A stretch of 64,000 nucleotides of DNA from Prunella strophiata (lineage: Eukaryota > Chordata > Aves > Passeriformes > Prunellidae). The notes beneath the pieces were generated by a model that had not been told where the DNA came from, did no database searches, and worked only from the letters and a program-made list of their open reading frames with translations. Shown piece after piece: positions 48,960 through 63,859 of this stretch. Within the stretch, counting starts at the first letter, position 1. Each line of letters starts with the position of its first letter. Made by a program: the position numbers and the translations under genes. The stretch is taken from the NCBI GenBank assembly GCA_036583965.1, contig JAZBQD010000015.1:21295310-21359309 (forward strand). The letters run 5' to 3'.

Positions 48960-50100
48960 TGGACAGTGCTCATATGGCTGAGTAGCTGACTGCCTGTGGC
49001 AAGACTGGAAGCAACATTCAGGAATTGTTCACTTTAACAAGGCCTTTGACACAGTCTCCTCACATGGGCAGTTTCCTCATTCAGACTGGTGAGATACCAA
49101 TGGGATAGTGGGAGTTCAGTGAAAAAGTGGCTGGACCACTGAGCTCAAAGGGCTGTGACCAAGCTGCAAAGTCCAGCTGATGACTGGGTACTCGTGGCAT
49201 CCTTCAGGCATCAGTACCAAGTCTGTGGTGTTTTAACAGGGACCCTGAAGATGGGATAGAGTACACTCTCATCAAAACTGGATAGTACCAGCCTAGGGAG
49301 AGGAACCCATGCACTGGTGGGCAGGGCTGCTATTAACAGGGTCCTTGAAGAAGTGCAGAAAGGGGCTGTCAGGAACTCAGGGAAATCCAGATGTAAACAC
49401 TGAGTGCTGGAGTAGCCAGGATAAAGACACTCTGGAACTGCAGACTAAAAGCCAAACCGCTTGAGAGCAACTTTTCAGAAGCCAATCCAAGGGTCCCAAG
49501 GGGCAGCAACTGCCCATGAGCCACCAGCATGTCCTTGCTGAAAAGGCCAACTGTGTGCTGGGCTGTATTAGCAAGGGTGGACCCAGAGGCACAATTATTC
49601 TCCTCCCTTAGCTCCCTGTGAGACACTGCATGGAATATTGCACCCAGCTGAGGGCTTTCCAAGACACTCAGAAGCAGATCTATAGAGGACCACCATGGTT
49701 AAGGCACAGAAGCAACCTCCTGTGCTCTCTCTCAGGGGAGACTGAGATGAATTAGGGTTGTCCAGACAAGAGAAGGATGATCCTACTGCTGCCTACAGCT
49801 GCATACTGGGAGGACACATACTGAGAGAAGTGGGAGCCAGACTTATGTCTCTTGCCACTAATCTTTTCATGGTACAAATCTGAACTGTGCAATTCCAAGC
49901 AGGGCAAGCTGGTTTTCATCATTTGGAGGGTGATCAAGTATTGAACTGGCTGCCCAGAGAGGTGGCAGAGTCTCAGTCCTTGGAATTATTCAGCACTTTG
50001 CTGGCCAAGCCCTGCAGCAACCCATTCTAATTGGACTTGCTTTGAGTATGAAGCTGGACTAGATCATCACCAGAAACCATTCCACATTGCACTATGATTC
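48960..50100 (+). mobile_element. CR1 LINE, 1.1 kb fragment with reverse-transcriptase remnant
   Basis: The longest CR1 copy in the window. At 49027-49059 it still reads VHFNKAFDTVS, the remains of the reverse-transcriptase motif usually seen as LDFSKAFDTVS. Downstream come diverged end-of-RT sequence, then a CR1 3' untranslated region with CTGGCTGCCCAGAGAGGTGGC near 49.95 kb and a tail ending CACTATGATTC near 50.09 kb. Stops and frameshifts make it inactive. Copies of this length are uncommon because CR1 usually truncates to a few hundred bases. Confidence 0.82.
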
Positions 50101-51920
50101 CCCTCCATGTGAAAATGAAACAAAAAGTAATAAAAATTTTTGAAAATATTATCTTTAAAATACTCAAGTTTCACTAAAATGGTAAGCACCATCAAGATCT
50201 TGCTTTCAAAAGGGTATCTGGTTCTTTTCCACTGCTATACACCTGCTAATAGGCATTACACATGAACAGATACATACTACACCTCTAACCTCACAACAAC
50301 ACTTCTGCTAGCTAACATAGGTTAAGCACTGCTTAGAAATTAGTACAGAAAATTAATTTTATTATTTTTAATGAACAGCAAGCTAGAAGCATAACACTGA
50401 AACAGAGAAAATCCAGTGACCCACATATGACATCTGTACATCTTTTGCAAGATGTGATTTAATAGTCTAACTCACAATTACTTTAAAATTATGTAAATAC
50501 AGGTTTATTTCAAAACTATGACAGTGTAAAATATTTAAGATAATTTAGCCAAATCAGGCTGTGCTCCAATTTTGCAGAATAGTTAAAGAATTCTGTATTA
50601 CATACAGAAATTAAAGGTTCTATATACTTCTAGTACTTTCAAAAGACTATTTGAGATTGCCCGTTTTTCCACTGTAACAAAACTCAGTTTCAAATCTTCT
50701 CAAATCACATACCTCAGAGTGAGTACTCAGAGACTGAGCTCTGTCTTTCTCTACGGCAGACAAGAAATGCTGGAAAGTTTTTTTTTTCTGCCAGAGTTTT
50801 TTTCACTACTATTTCATGTAGAAACATGTCAAAAATAAACTCTTAACATTATGTTCCAGACTACAAAGGAGAAATACCAAGGAATTTGAGGCAGAGATGC
50901 AGGGAATAGGGCAAATAAACAAGGTTTAAGTCTGGTTAAGCAGAACAGACTAACTGGAGCAATCAAGAAACAATTTAAACACAGTGTCAGCCTCTATTTG
51001 CTTCTTGTTGCATATGATCTTGGCTGATGTTAAATTAACAGAAACAACCAGCAGCGATGACCAACAAGGAACATTTAAGATATGTGAGTTAGATGAGGGT
51101 GTTGCATCCACCTCCCAATGTTAGCATAAGCCTTGAGTTAATTCCATGTTAGCACAGCACAATGTGCTCCAAAATAGAGGTACAAGTTAAAATCCACACA
51201 AATGCTGTGGACATGTGGCAAAAAAGCTGCCACAGCAGGCCCAAAGGTAAGCCAGGAAACCTTGTAAGGAATCTGTTGCACTGATACCACAAATATGTGC
51301 CATCTTCCTATTGATTTCTGGACAACAAAATCTCCCTGTGATGTTGCTACTGTTTTGATTAGCTGATTATCCAGGCTATTTGAAAGGAACATTCCTTTGT
51401 TTACAAGAAAAGGAGTTGTCAAGCATCTGAAAGCCCATGGTGATACAGTCATACAGCCAAAGATAAACAGAACAGGCTGTTTTCACTAAGTGGTTCCCAG
51501 AAATATACCCCAATTTCTCAACACTCAAGACAGAGTAACAAATAAAATGACTTTGCAAGTTCTTTTCAAGGGGAGTTGTACAAATATCTTATTTCTATTG
51601 TGTAAAGAAAGTTGTATTATAAACTGTTAACTGATTGTCTAGTAAAGTTTCTGATACATTTACTGTAGTATTAAAAAATTATGAGGCCACCTACCATGAT
51701 GTAAGTGCTTTTTAATAGAAATAAACATCTCAAAATGACTTTTCTGCAATTTCTCCTAGAATAAGCTTTTTGAAGATTTCATTCTCTCATGTTACAGGAA
51801 GTTTGTGCAGTGCTTTGCTTGGAAGAATGTGGGTGGGTTGGTGTTAATTCTGTAACATTATTCTGCATTTAATATCAAACAACGTGAAGTCTGACCCATG
51901 ACTAGAGCTCTCAAAGCTAC

Positions 51921-51943
51921 AAAAAAAAAAAAAAAAAAAAAAA
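51921..51943. repeat. Poly-A run (23 A)
   Basis: An uninterrupted run of 23 A on the plus strand. I recognise no retroposed element directly upstream of it. Confidence 0.9.
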
Positions 51944-54900
51944 TCAAAACCAACCCAAAATAAGAAATATTACAGCAGCAACTGGCAGCTATACTCGAAA
52001 TTTGGCATCACTGTAGAAGCAAAGACGGAAGGGATAAAAAAGTCAATTCTGAAATGTTTGTTCCACAAAAGTCACAGTGCATAGAACTCTAGCTCAGTAA
52101 CTCTCACACCAGGTTGACTGAAAGGAAAAGTCAAGAGGAAAGACATAACAGAAAGGTGAGCTTCTTCAGCAAAAACAGTAATGGGGGCTGAAATGGGTCA
52201 TTCAGCCCATATATTCTCTGTGACTGAAAATGAGAAAAAGAGTGACTGAAACAGTTTAACCCTGAAGGACTGGGAGAAAAGAGTGACAGAAAATACACTC
52301 AGGAGAACAGACTGAAACCTAAGAGAAGTGGTCCACATTTCTGTTCTCTTTTCAAACTTGTGTTCAGAAGAAGCACATATAATAAAAGAACAGATACCTA
52401 TTTAAAAAATCTGTTGAAAATTACATCAGAACAAAACAGGATATATATTTCAAGTTTAAATAATTTATCTCCATACATGAAAATCCAGACCAGTCTGACT
52501 GTTCCACTGTCATCCAGCCCAACACACAATTTGGGGCCTGTTAGAGGAGCATCTCACCCTCTTCCAGGCCCAGCTACTGAACTGGCCAGCACTACAACAA
52601 ACATACATTTTTCTTACACAACCTGCTTACATTTTTGTGTGTGCTAGTTTGGAAGACACTGTACCAAAGACTGGACATACTCTCATCTTTGTTGCAGATA
52701 CCCTGAAATACTTGTAATGGCTGAGAAGCAATTCTCCAGCATTTATCAAGTCTGTTCCTGCAGCATTCACCACAACATCAAAATACCATTGTAAGCATGG
52801 CTCAGTCACATCACTGATTCATTAAACAACACCTGGGAACCATTAGCAGAAGTTTGATTCATTCAGGTCACTCACTCTCTTCAACCTGCCAGAGGGCCAG
52901 CACTGGTCTCCAGCACTATTTCAACTGGCCCCAGACTTCACCAAGACATCACTTTCCTTTGTGGTGTTAGATGATTGATGGTATTTGTTTCCCTGCACGC
53001 TTCTGGTGGGTTGTAGCTTAGCTCTGCTTCACACTTTCTTTAGAGGGTATTTTCCCCTAACACATTTCCTACTGGATTTTATTAGAAAGCCAGACCTCAT
53101 GTGCAAGAATTCTCTCCACCAAGCACCTGCCAAGGATGTAGTAATAATTTTTATTACAACATAACCTTGCCACCCACTTCCTCCAGAGAAAGGTAGAATA
53201 CTGTCCAGACCAAATTTTCTCCTAATCCCAAACACTACTGAACAGCAGACCTACAGCAGGGTCCCAGCAAATTGAGTAATCCTCAGCTCTCAAATTTCCA
53301 TCATCACAATAAACCTCTGATATATAACAGTGAAAGGCCTGAGGCACAAAGCTTTGCCTGGAGAACTTGCTATCCAAGCAAGCTCTTTTCAGTGCTGAGC
53401 ATCACTTGGCTAGAGCTTGGGTTTTGGCAGGTGCTGTGGATGGAAAGAGAGCAAAGAGGCAATGAAATGGCAATCAATTATACATGCCAATGTCAGAAGG
53501 AAGAGTATACCAAATGAGGGTCCCTCCAGCTGCTATTGATTTTCACAAGTGTTTAGGTTATGCTTACAGTGACTAATTCTCCATCAAAATAGTTTGAAAC
53601 TAGCCAATAGGTTCAAAATGTCATGGGGAGGTGCAAAAGAAGAAACAAAGAAGACTGAATGACAAAGCCGTGCATGTCTGGTTTCCTTATGATTTCAATC
53701 TTACAACCCAATGCAACTGAAAAGCATTTGGGTCAGAGATTTTAGCCTAGCAGTCCTTTCTGCCTCAGTTACTGTCCAAGATAAGTCCAAGCCAAATTTG
53801 TGCTTGTGGCCATTCTTCACAGAACCCACAGAAGGAACTTTTTCCCAAGGTAGTACTCTTCAGGACATTTTTTGCCAATACAGGAAGGTTCAAGTAGAAA
53901 GATTTCTCAGCCACAGGCACAGGAAGACTGAACCACTGCAGCTTTCACTGCATTCTGCAAATTCAGAAAGATGGACATTTCACTGAAGAAAAGGTGGGAT
54001 CTCAGCATACAATACAATCTACAGAAAGAAACTGGAACACCAACATAACAGTAATAAAAAATTCTTTTCCTTTTCAAAAGCTAAGCACAATCTTTATAAA
54101 AAATAGTAATGGTTTTTTTTTTTAAGTACTGTGTTAAGACAAAACTTCATTTCTAAAATATTTTCAATAGTTCTTCTCACATATGCTTTTCATGCTATGA
54201 ACATACATGTAACACTATGTAATAGTACTAATTTTATGTATGGATATTCAAACAGCTTTAAGAAATTAAAATCTACTGAGTATAACTGTACATCAGACAC
54301 TTCCATACATGTCTGAAACATAATTTCTCTTAACTTACATAGTTTTCTTACTTGACAGCTGATCAAATTCTAAATACAGAAGCCCAGTTAAGAACTTCAT
54401 TATTTAGTTGTTTATTTAGCAAAACTTCCATATAATTTCCCAAAATGCTTGTCCTCAAACTTTCAAGTACACATTAATAGCTCTGCTGTATTTCTAACAA
54501 CTCACTTGCAAATTTGTACTTGATTTTTGTTCTTTCTTTTTAAGTTAAACTTCAGACACCATGATGGAGAAGAACAGATTTTTCACCGAATGTAATTCAT
54601 CAATTACATCTTATTTAAATAACATTATTTTAAACTATTGGACTAAACTACAAAGCTAGCTGAATGGCTGCAAAAACTTTCTAGTTAATCAATGTTAAAG
54701 AGTACACATAAGAGCAACTTAGTCAAAACACATAGTTACAGGTTTTCTACTTATAATCAGTCTTTTCTTTTGCAATTGTCAATCTGTAATGTGTAGAGCA
54801 TTTCAGAGAACTTATTGCTATTTATAAAGCTCTGCTTTTTAAGTAAGAAAACTTTTGAAACATTAACTTAAACCTAAATAAACAGTAATTTATCTTCTAA

Positions 54901-57900
54901 AACAGCCAGCAGTCTATCACACCAAACCACCAGAATGCTATATATTAAGTCAAGTGCAGCTGTCAGCACTACACTGTAAATGTTACAAAGTTTTACAAAA
55001 GATGTCTATATTATAACATTCAATTTTTTATCACGTTGGTTAATTTAAAATACAGTCCTGTCAGGCAGCATGGACTCTATACCAGGATTTAACATTTATT
55101 ATTCTTTCCACTGAATACCATTCTCATGTCACTTCCTTACAGAAATTTGAACATTCAGAATTCAAATATGCGTTTCTTAATACTAACTAAAAGGATGACT
55201 TTCAACATCAAATAAAAACAAAACACCTTCTTCTAAATCTGTGCCAATCATTTTGAATGGAAAATATTTTTTGTCCTTGGTCAAAATTGCAATGAATAAG
55301 GACAGGTTTAAAACAAGGTAGGAAAGTCAGTGTTAGAAAGAAATGAAGTTGAGTGCCCAAGGGAACAAATTACAAACACCCTGAAAGGAGCTAGAGAGAC
55401 AGGACTGTTACCGTTTGTGCTCAACTGCAACTCCAGCCACATGCAACAGGAAGAAATTAAAAACTGGACAACAGGATGGAGAAATAAGATTGAAAACAAC
55501 TTGGGGAAAAATATGTATGTGGGAAAGTAAAAAAAAAAAGCTTGGAAATATCCTCTAATCTCACATAATGCCAAGGAAAGCTCAGGGAACACTTAAGAAG
55601 AAAATACTGTATCTTGTTTCAAATCAAAACATGGAACAACATTTGCAACAAAACTACTGAATAACATCAGCCAAGAAATAAAAAGTTAAAAAAGAAACTA
55701 AACTCACAGAAATATTCTCTTAGATCGTTCATTCTTTGTTATTTTATCTATTAGTTTACATTGTGAGATCTGTTTTATAAATTTAAGTTTGACAAAAGTA
55801 ATTACAAGTAACATACCATTAAGTCATGAACTCATTCAGGTTTCACTTAAACTTATTTTTACATACTGGTTACAGTGGTGAATAGTTGAAGCACCTTCAA
55901 AAACTAACCTCAGGTGTACTATTCAAAATACTATGAATTCATGTAAGTGCAATTGCATTCACATCAAACTAAAAGAGCTTTTCTTGACTGATGCTTTTTA
56001 TCTGCAGTTCTGAAGAGCAACAGATCATTTCATTAATCAGAAGGCAAATCCCTCACTTTACAAGTCTTTCTGTAAGATAATACCAACAATTTAAGGACAA
56101 GGACAATTGAGGATCATCCACCCACAGCAATCACCCAGGGATCAAGTTCATGTTTTAGCACCCTCCTGTGGCACAGACCATGGTCCTTTCCCTCCTGAAT
56201 CCACCATACACAGACAGACACCCTCCATTGGTTCCATCCAGGCAGGACTCCTCACTATTCTCTTCTTTCTCCTTCTCCCCCAAATTGCCTGCAGACCAGA
56301 TTTTTACCACACAGTAAACTGAACAAAGTTGGAAACTGTAACTATCACTTCTGAATGTGTCTTACATACCATGAAAATAAATATCCAAATAGCGTTTTAA
56401 AAACTATGTTTGTTCAACAAAAAGCATTGACACACACAGATTTCTAAAGTGTTCTGGAAACGTAAGGCTCTAAAACACATCACTTTGAGTCATGCTTTAT
56501 TCTGAAATATTGCCATTGTTGCCAAGACTTACTGTTGTGCAAGGAACCAAAGTTCATGATTCATTGAACAAAGAGATTAAGTATTTGTTTTGTACTTTAT
56601 AAGTAAAAAACCTATCTAGCTTTCATATAGTTAACAGGCCTGAACATTTTTATTTCCAAATTTCCTGGCAAAGAACGCAGGATCCAAAGAACCACACACC
56701 TCCACTTCACACTGAACAAATATTGAAGCATTGAGTGCCTAAATAGTCCTTTTTGTGTGTGTGAGTTCTCAAAATCAGATCGTAAGCAGTAATAAAAGGT
56801 TCAAAGAAACAATATACTGCATATAAAGAAAGTTACCACAGGACATGATTGTGGCAGTGCATCTTAATGATATGAGTCTTAACACAGTCACACAAGGATT
56901 TCTAAATATCCATGTTTTTAAACATACTGACTGTGCTCCCTCCATTGTGACTTTCTATGTTTCTGGAAACACCATGTGGCAGTTGGAATGTCATCCTAAT
57001 CCTGCTTCCTCTGTGGAAGCACACAGACATACTTACACGTGAGTAAATACTTGTACCAAATGATGAAAAGCAGTTTTTATCCACAGGTAATCTTTTTTTA
57101 AGCTATCCCATACTCCAACAAGCATTATAATGAAAAAACACAATTTAAGTAGAAAAAAAATACATAAAAATTAATTTAAAATACAATTAAAGAATTGCAT
57201 TTTCAATGTGGTGGCTAAAAAAAAAAGAAGCAATACTGGAGATAGACAACCTGTGGGGTCCGGTAGCTCTTTGAAAAATAAGTTAGTAAAAATGTAGATT
57301 AAGAAAAAAGAGTAATTCTATTATGAAGCCAAACGTTCATGCCAAATCATGATAGAGGGTATTTCAATTGTATGTAGAATTTTACAATTTTCATAAAAAC
57401 TCTAGATGATAAAAAAACCCCTAGTCACAGTACCATCATTTAACTCCTTATAAATCTTTATGCCATAAATGTCAAACTTATCTACAAATTCAAGCTATGA
57501 GTATTTCATACAGATATACAGATGCAGGCTTACCAAAGTGTCTTTTGCAACTAAAACTTAATATATTAATATAAAACCCAAGGATACTTCCACACTTCTC
57601 TTGTGGTCGAATTATAATTACATTATGTGCACACTTGCCTATCATAAACCATCTGCTCCTATTTGAAAATGCACTACATTAGAGTCCTTAATTACTTTTT
57701 AAAAAATTATTTCATTAAGGTATTTTGGCAATGGTCATCAGTGTAGTATATAAATAAGAGATTAATATACACACAGTATATGTAGATATGCTTATAGCTA
57801 AGCCAACACACAGTTGCATGAGTTTCTGCATGTATACATACATATTTATAAACTTTTGCTTAAAGTGTCAGATACCTAATATCATTATCTATTAAGACAT

Positions 57901-60900
57901 TGTTTTACAACTTCTTCCATGAACAAAATGTCCCATAAATATCTCCATGAGCAAAATTCATACTACAGTTTTTAACCTAGATCCAGCATGCAAAATAAAT
58001 TTAAGAGAAGAAACAGAGATTCCAAATACAGCACATTTTTCACAAGTAATCTGTATTTCTGTAATCAACTCTGCAAAATACTATATGAATGGTTTCTGGT
58101 GAGAAGTATTAAATAAGTGACATTTTGCCATGTTATTTACAGTGTTCTACTTAGCTAGAGAAAAAACTTTGTATTTAATCAAAAACTTTGCATGTTATAT
58201 GTTCTAGGTCAAGGATAAAAATTTTGTCTGTTACTGCTGCAACCAACATCCACAACTTTCCATAGCTAACCCTGTAAATTAAAGAACTTTACCTGTGTTG
58301 TTTTTTCCCCCTGCTCAAACTTACACTTCAACATGAAACATTTTCCTGCCTGATCAGATTTTTAAACTATATAGATATTTCAGGTTTTTTTGGTCTAGTA
58401 AACGAGCTAAAAACATATAATTAAAAGCACATTTATTAAGTAAGAATTGCTTGATTTAGAGAATCAAGGAGAGCTGAGATTTTTCTTTTAAAATGCAAGC
58501 CATCTTCACCACTACACCATTTTAGGTCAATCAGAACCAAAACATATTGGGATTTTCAATAATACATTCTTCTTGTATCAGACTGAAGACTTCTTAGGCT
58601 CCAAGCACAAAATCTTCCCAAACCTAATAGCATGGGACACAGCAGAAGACTAAACACATTCCTTAGTTTCTCTGTGATAGGGCCAAGTGGGTCTTTTTCT
58701 AGAAAAAAAGCTTTGCAGTGCAATTAGGTGCTAAAGATGAACATAGCAGCTTTTCACTTGGAGAGAGTTTTGATCAATGTAAATCACTGACATCACATTA
58801 GTTACTTCTGACTGGTATGTTGAAATAACATGCATGGCACTAATTTTCAAGGGGTCATATCAAGACATTTACAGACAGCAACCATTTTCATTATTTATAC
58901 ATTCCTAGAATCAGAAAAGAACTTGAAAGCTAAAGCAGACACATAGAAAAGGCTGGAATCACCAGGTTTCAAGGTACTGCACCTTATCACTCTTTCCTTA
59001 TCAATTCTGATTTACAGCTGCAGAAAGCAACCAACAGAGAGTAAATCCCTGGCAGTAGCTTGGGGTCCTCCACCAGAGGAAAAATTACCTAAAATGAGGG
59101 GAACATTTCTCTTACACAGAACACCTGCATGGTGTAAGCTTTTTGAACAAGAATAAATCCTCACAAAAATATATTAACCACCTCTAAACTCAACTTCAAA
59201 AATCCCAAAAATTGAGGGCCACCAAAAGGATTTTTCGCTGACTGCTGCATCAGCAGCATGGAGGACAAAACTGCAGGAAAGAAGGATAAAGCACTGAAAA
59301 GTAGTGGGGTTTTCAGTTGAATTAAAGAAAAACTCCAAGAGCTGTTTTTTGAGTCTAAAAACTGGGCATGTTCCATACAGCTCTGAGGAAACACATAAGC
59401 AGAAATAGATGGTGCACATCACATCCCAGAGGACCTGAGCAGCATCAGAGTGATGAGCAGACTCATCACTTATTTTCTGGTCTCCACTCCCTTTATTCTG
59501 TCCCTCACTGCTCCTATACAAATACTACACTTGGTGTAATGCACTCTGTTATGCTAAGTCCACCCAGCCACTCATATTCATACAACCAAAAGTATTATAA
59601 TTCACCTTATCTAATATCTCAAAGTATACACTAGCCACAGACTACTAGTCCAGCTGAGTCTTTTCCTAGCTTTACTACTGTTAAAATTGTCAAATTAAGG
59701 TGTTCCAACCTCTGGGCTAAGTTTGGAACACAAAATCTTCTTCCCTTTCCTAATGTCAGGAGGGAAAAGTGGGAAGTACACTATTTTTGTCTTCCACACT
59801 ATAGTTTCATGTTGTTCCCCTGCTGCCCAGAGCACCAGCCCTGTGGCATCATATACATCAAAGAGAATCATAAAATCAACATGAGGAAGTTTTCTCTTAT
59901 ACTTCCAAATATGCAAGAAGATGTTCAGTTTCCTAGGGCTGCTTAGCCCACAAACACCCTGAACAAGTTTTTTAAAAATGCTTCATAAGTCTGCCCAAGA
60001 AATGCTTTTAGACTTTTTTTTTTTTGTGGGTGCCATATTTTAGCCCACAGAACAAATGTGACTTAGGTAACCCTTAAGATCAGGGAAACTTAGTTCAACT
60101 TATAGACACCTTCTTGTAAGAAAATCAGATGAGATGATGAAAAAGCTCCTGCTGGTGATAAAACCCTATTCGTTCAGGATGGTAGGAAGCTTTTTCCATA
60201 ATTATTTATTCCAATATTGACTACTGAATAGTGCCCAAAAAATAGCCAGAAATCTATCAGATGATCAGAAATAGAAGTGAGATACCACAGGGATGACAAA
60301 ACACAAAAGAAAATTAAAGCAAAATGGTAGAAACAAAAAGCAAAGTACTTTATAAAAACAGCATCTTTAATGCAAAAGAAAAAAAAAAATAAAGCCTTCA
60401 AAAAGTGCAAACCATAGCACGGCCAGTCCCTTGGCTTAATCTGAGAAAGAAAAAGAAGCAAAAGACAGTGCCCATATTCTCTGATATATCTCTTTTGCTA
60501 TGTAAAACTCAAATGTGTGGTTGTCTCTCTATGAGGTTTTAAAAGCGATAACAATTTACCGAGTGGCTTATGATACATATGATATCTAAGTTTACTGAAA
60601 TAGTTTGGAAGAAGTTATGAAAACTGGTCTCTGAACAACAGCCAAACCAAGGAGCATGAGAAAATTCCCATTAACATCTTGCAGCAATACTTCAATCAAC
60701 TACAAAATACCAAGTGGAACTGTACGCAGTGGTAGATCCCAGTTCCAGCATTATTAAATGGAAAAAGAAACCTCACCCACATTTGACAGTAAATTTTCAT
60801 TTGGCATCTGAATGTAAAAGTATGTCCAATAATATATTTTGATCATATAAAGACAATTAAATACACAGCTATTACTAGATATGTATTAAATACTGCAAGA

Positions 60901-63823
60901 CCCATAAAAGTTATTGGAAACAGGTTTTTCCCCACACTAATGTACAGTAATTTAGATGACTACCTTTTAAACCATCTTTATATCCCACAGCACAATGTTC
61001 AGAAACCAGGTGCCAGCATGCACCTCAAATACATCAGGAACAGCTGGATGTAACAGAACCACATGAGACAATATAAGTGGAATGAAGAAACTATGTTAGA
61101 GCACTTCAGATAAGCAATGAAAGGTATCTTTGTTACTCTACATATAGAGCAAGGTTTGGGTTTTCCTTTTCTCCCTCCTGCCCTTTATTTCTGGAGGAAG
61201 GAGCTTTGTTTCTCAGGCAAAAGGAGCCTGAGTTTGAGTTACTCTGCCCCAGTATTACCTTCCAAGCAGAGTTTGGGACAGTTCTCCAACATGGGGGGCA
61301 GGTCAGCAGTGAGGGGAAACTAAATTCAGTAAGCCTTTTGCTGAAATCCATACAGGTGGATTACTGTAGGAATATTACAAAATACCACCATGAGTGTATA
61401 ATGGCAGCTTGTTATGAGATATTCAGTAAAACATTTTATTGAAAAGGGTACAACAAAACCAGCTACAGCACACCATGCTCCCCAGGGAATCATGAAAGTA
61501 CCTGCTACCCACATGGCATTCTGTGTAAATACCACTAAGTACAGAATTAAAATGCTTAAGTACTTTCAAATTAATCTTTGGCCTAAGCAAACTATTGGTT
61601 TCAGAATTTCATTAAGAGCAATACATATCACAGCAACAAAGCCCACTGGGTAAAGCTACTGAACCACACAAGTTCTGACAACTGGAGAAGCTCCTGGGCC
61701 ACAGACAAGGTGAGGGAAGAGCCAGGGAGAGCAGGGGTGAGATGGCCAGCCTTGGGAGACAGGGACATGGCAGACTTCTCAGCAGCCACAGAAAGGGCAG
61801 TGAAGCAGCAGCCCTGCTGTCCCCATGCTGATCTCCTACAGTGACAAGCAGCCTTCTGCATACCTTACAAAAGGCAGTGCCTGGCCCCAGCAAGAATGAA
61901 AATGAGGTGTCCACACAGCAAACACCAACAGGAAGCTTGTTTCAATAGAACAGCCTCTAAACCCCAGAGCATTGTTCCAAAACTTGGTAAGCTCATCAGT
62001 TTTATTCAGGACTTTTTCCAGCAACTTACATGTAGCTAGAAGATTGTCTCAGCTGCTGTTACACAGGAGTAAAAGAACTGATTTACTCATAATGTAACTC
62101 AATGTGTGGGGAAATGATATCTGCAGCCTCACACACACAATAAATAAACAAACAAACCACACTGTGAACCTTCTTTTCAACCAAATTCCAAGGTACATTT
62201 CTGCTAATAATTTTTTTCTCCAAGTCTTAGACTATAGCAAAAAAAATATATAATGGTGGAGAAAAATGTTTGCATTTTACATTGCTATTGTCATTTAATT
62301 TTCTATTTGAATTCATATTACAAATTACCATTCTCTATGTTAAATGGAGTATATAGCTTTGTTCTCATGGAAGGGGTGATTTCAATTAAGAAACTAGGAA
62401 AGCAATGGCTTAATAAAATGGATCATAAATGGCATGACATTTCAGTGATGTATTGGCCTCAGACTTAAATATTTAATATTCTAGTGAGAATATAAAGTGG
62501 TTTTATAGATAGATATGAGAAGTTTTGGATAAAACATCAAGTATTTAAACAGTACATGAAATAACTTTTAGAAATTAAAGCTCCCAAAAGAATAAATAGA
62601 AAAATATGACAAAAATAGCATTCCTGAGAGGGTAAAGAAAAGGCAAATTTTTCCTAAAATAAACTGGTATTCATTAAAAACTTTTTCATGTGAGAGTTTA
62701 TAAACAATTTCTTTTATAAACAGAACTATGATAAAGACTACTATTATTTCCATTTTTACTGCCAGAAAAAAATATGAACATCAAAAACCTTCATGCACAC
62801 TACCTCTGCTACCAAACCAAATGAAAGTACTTCAAAACTCCCACAAGAAACTGTGCAATTGTTTAATTTTTTTCAAGTATGAGATTCATCCAAATAGAAT
62901 CCAAATTTCAATTTTTATCACCTAAAATTAAACTCTATAAGACAGTACTATGTAACTTATTTTTTCACATAAATACTTCTCAATCCTTAAAACTCATTAA
63001 TCTTGAAGAAAAACATTTTCAACTACTGTAAGAATTGGGAAATGTTATCTTTGTCTTCTAATCAACTACTATGCTAATTTTCAGCCTAGTTTAGATCAGG
63101 ATTCTGAATATAGCAAATATTTAAAGAAACTGGTTCAGGACTGCAGAAGTTTCTAAGGGCTGGCTGTCTGATAGGGAACATGCAATAGCTCAGATAAATC
63201 TAAATTAACATTCAAAATGAAGTAGAAATTGAAGCACTGTGGGTTTGTTAAACAAAAGAGGTGGTGGAAGCAGGCAAGGGGAGTTTGGAAAGGCAAAGAA
63301 TAAGCTCAGGCAGCAGAACAGTACCTTACAAAGCAGCAAGTATGACAGCAAGTGGTGATGTGAAGTACATGGTGAAGAGAAAGTTGAAAATAGGTTTAAC
63401 TGCCTGAGAGATCTCCTGAGAATAATTTTGATAATATTGTAGCCTACCAAACTGCTATGTCAATATGTGAGCTGACCTGAATGTCAATAAGCATTCCTTT
63501 TCTCCTCCCTTCCACATCTCCCTGCCTGCTCTCCTACCATTGCTAAAACAAGATCTAAAACAGTAGTGCAAGACCAAATTTTAAAAAAAAAGTCTTACAT
63601 CATGCAAGACTGACATGTTGCTCATCTAGAATCTTTATAGATTAATCAGTATGTAATCAAAACCAAGCAGCACCACACTTCAGTATTTGTTTCTACATAC
63701 ATGGTGCCTTTCAGCATCAAAACAGATTAAATCCCTGTTTTTGAACAGGCTGCACATTGCAGTGAACCAAAACCAGAGCAAAGGAAATTATGTGCTTGGG
63801 AATTTACTTGTGTTTCTTAAATT

Positions 63824-63825
<2 letters not shown>

Positions 63826-63854
<29 letters not shown>
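63826..63854. repeat. Poly-A run (29 A)
   Basis: The longest homopolymer in the window, 29 A on the plus strand, followed by GAGGATAACC. I recognise no gene-like or LINE sequence upstream of it. Confidence 0.9.

Positions 63855-63859
<5 letters not shown>

Noticed and set aside
49369..49662. Minus-strand open frames of 97 and 71 codons
   Set aside because: They lie antisense within the CR1 fragment and reflect its base composition, not a gene.
58900..58990. Possible CR1 3' end (CTAGAATCAGAAAAG and following)
   Set aside because: Only a few bases resemble CR1 and the diagnostic GTTGGAAGGGAC-type block is missing.
61612..61914. Leu/Pro/Ser-rich minus-strand open frame in a GC-richer patch
   Set aside because: No domain, no similarity I recognise and no splice or promoter context. 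The GC-rich patch may be an unknown repeat.
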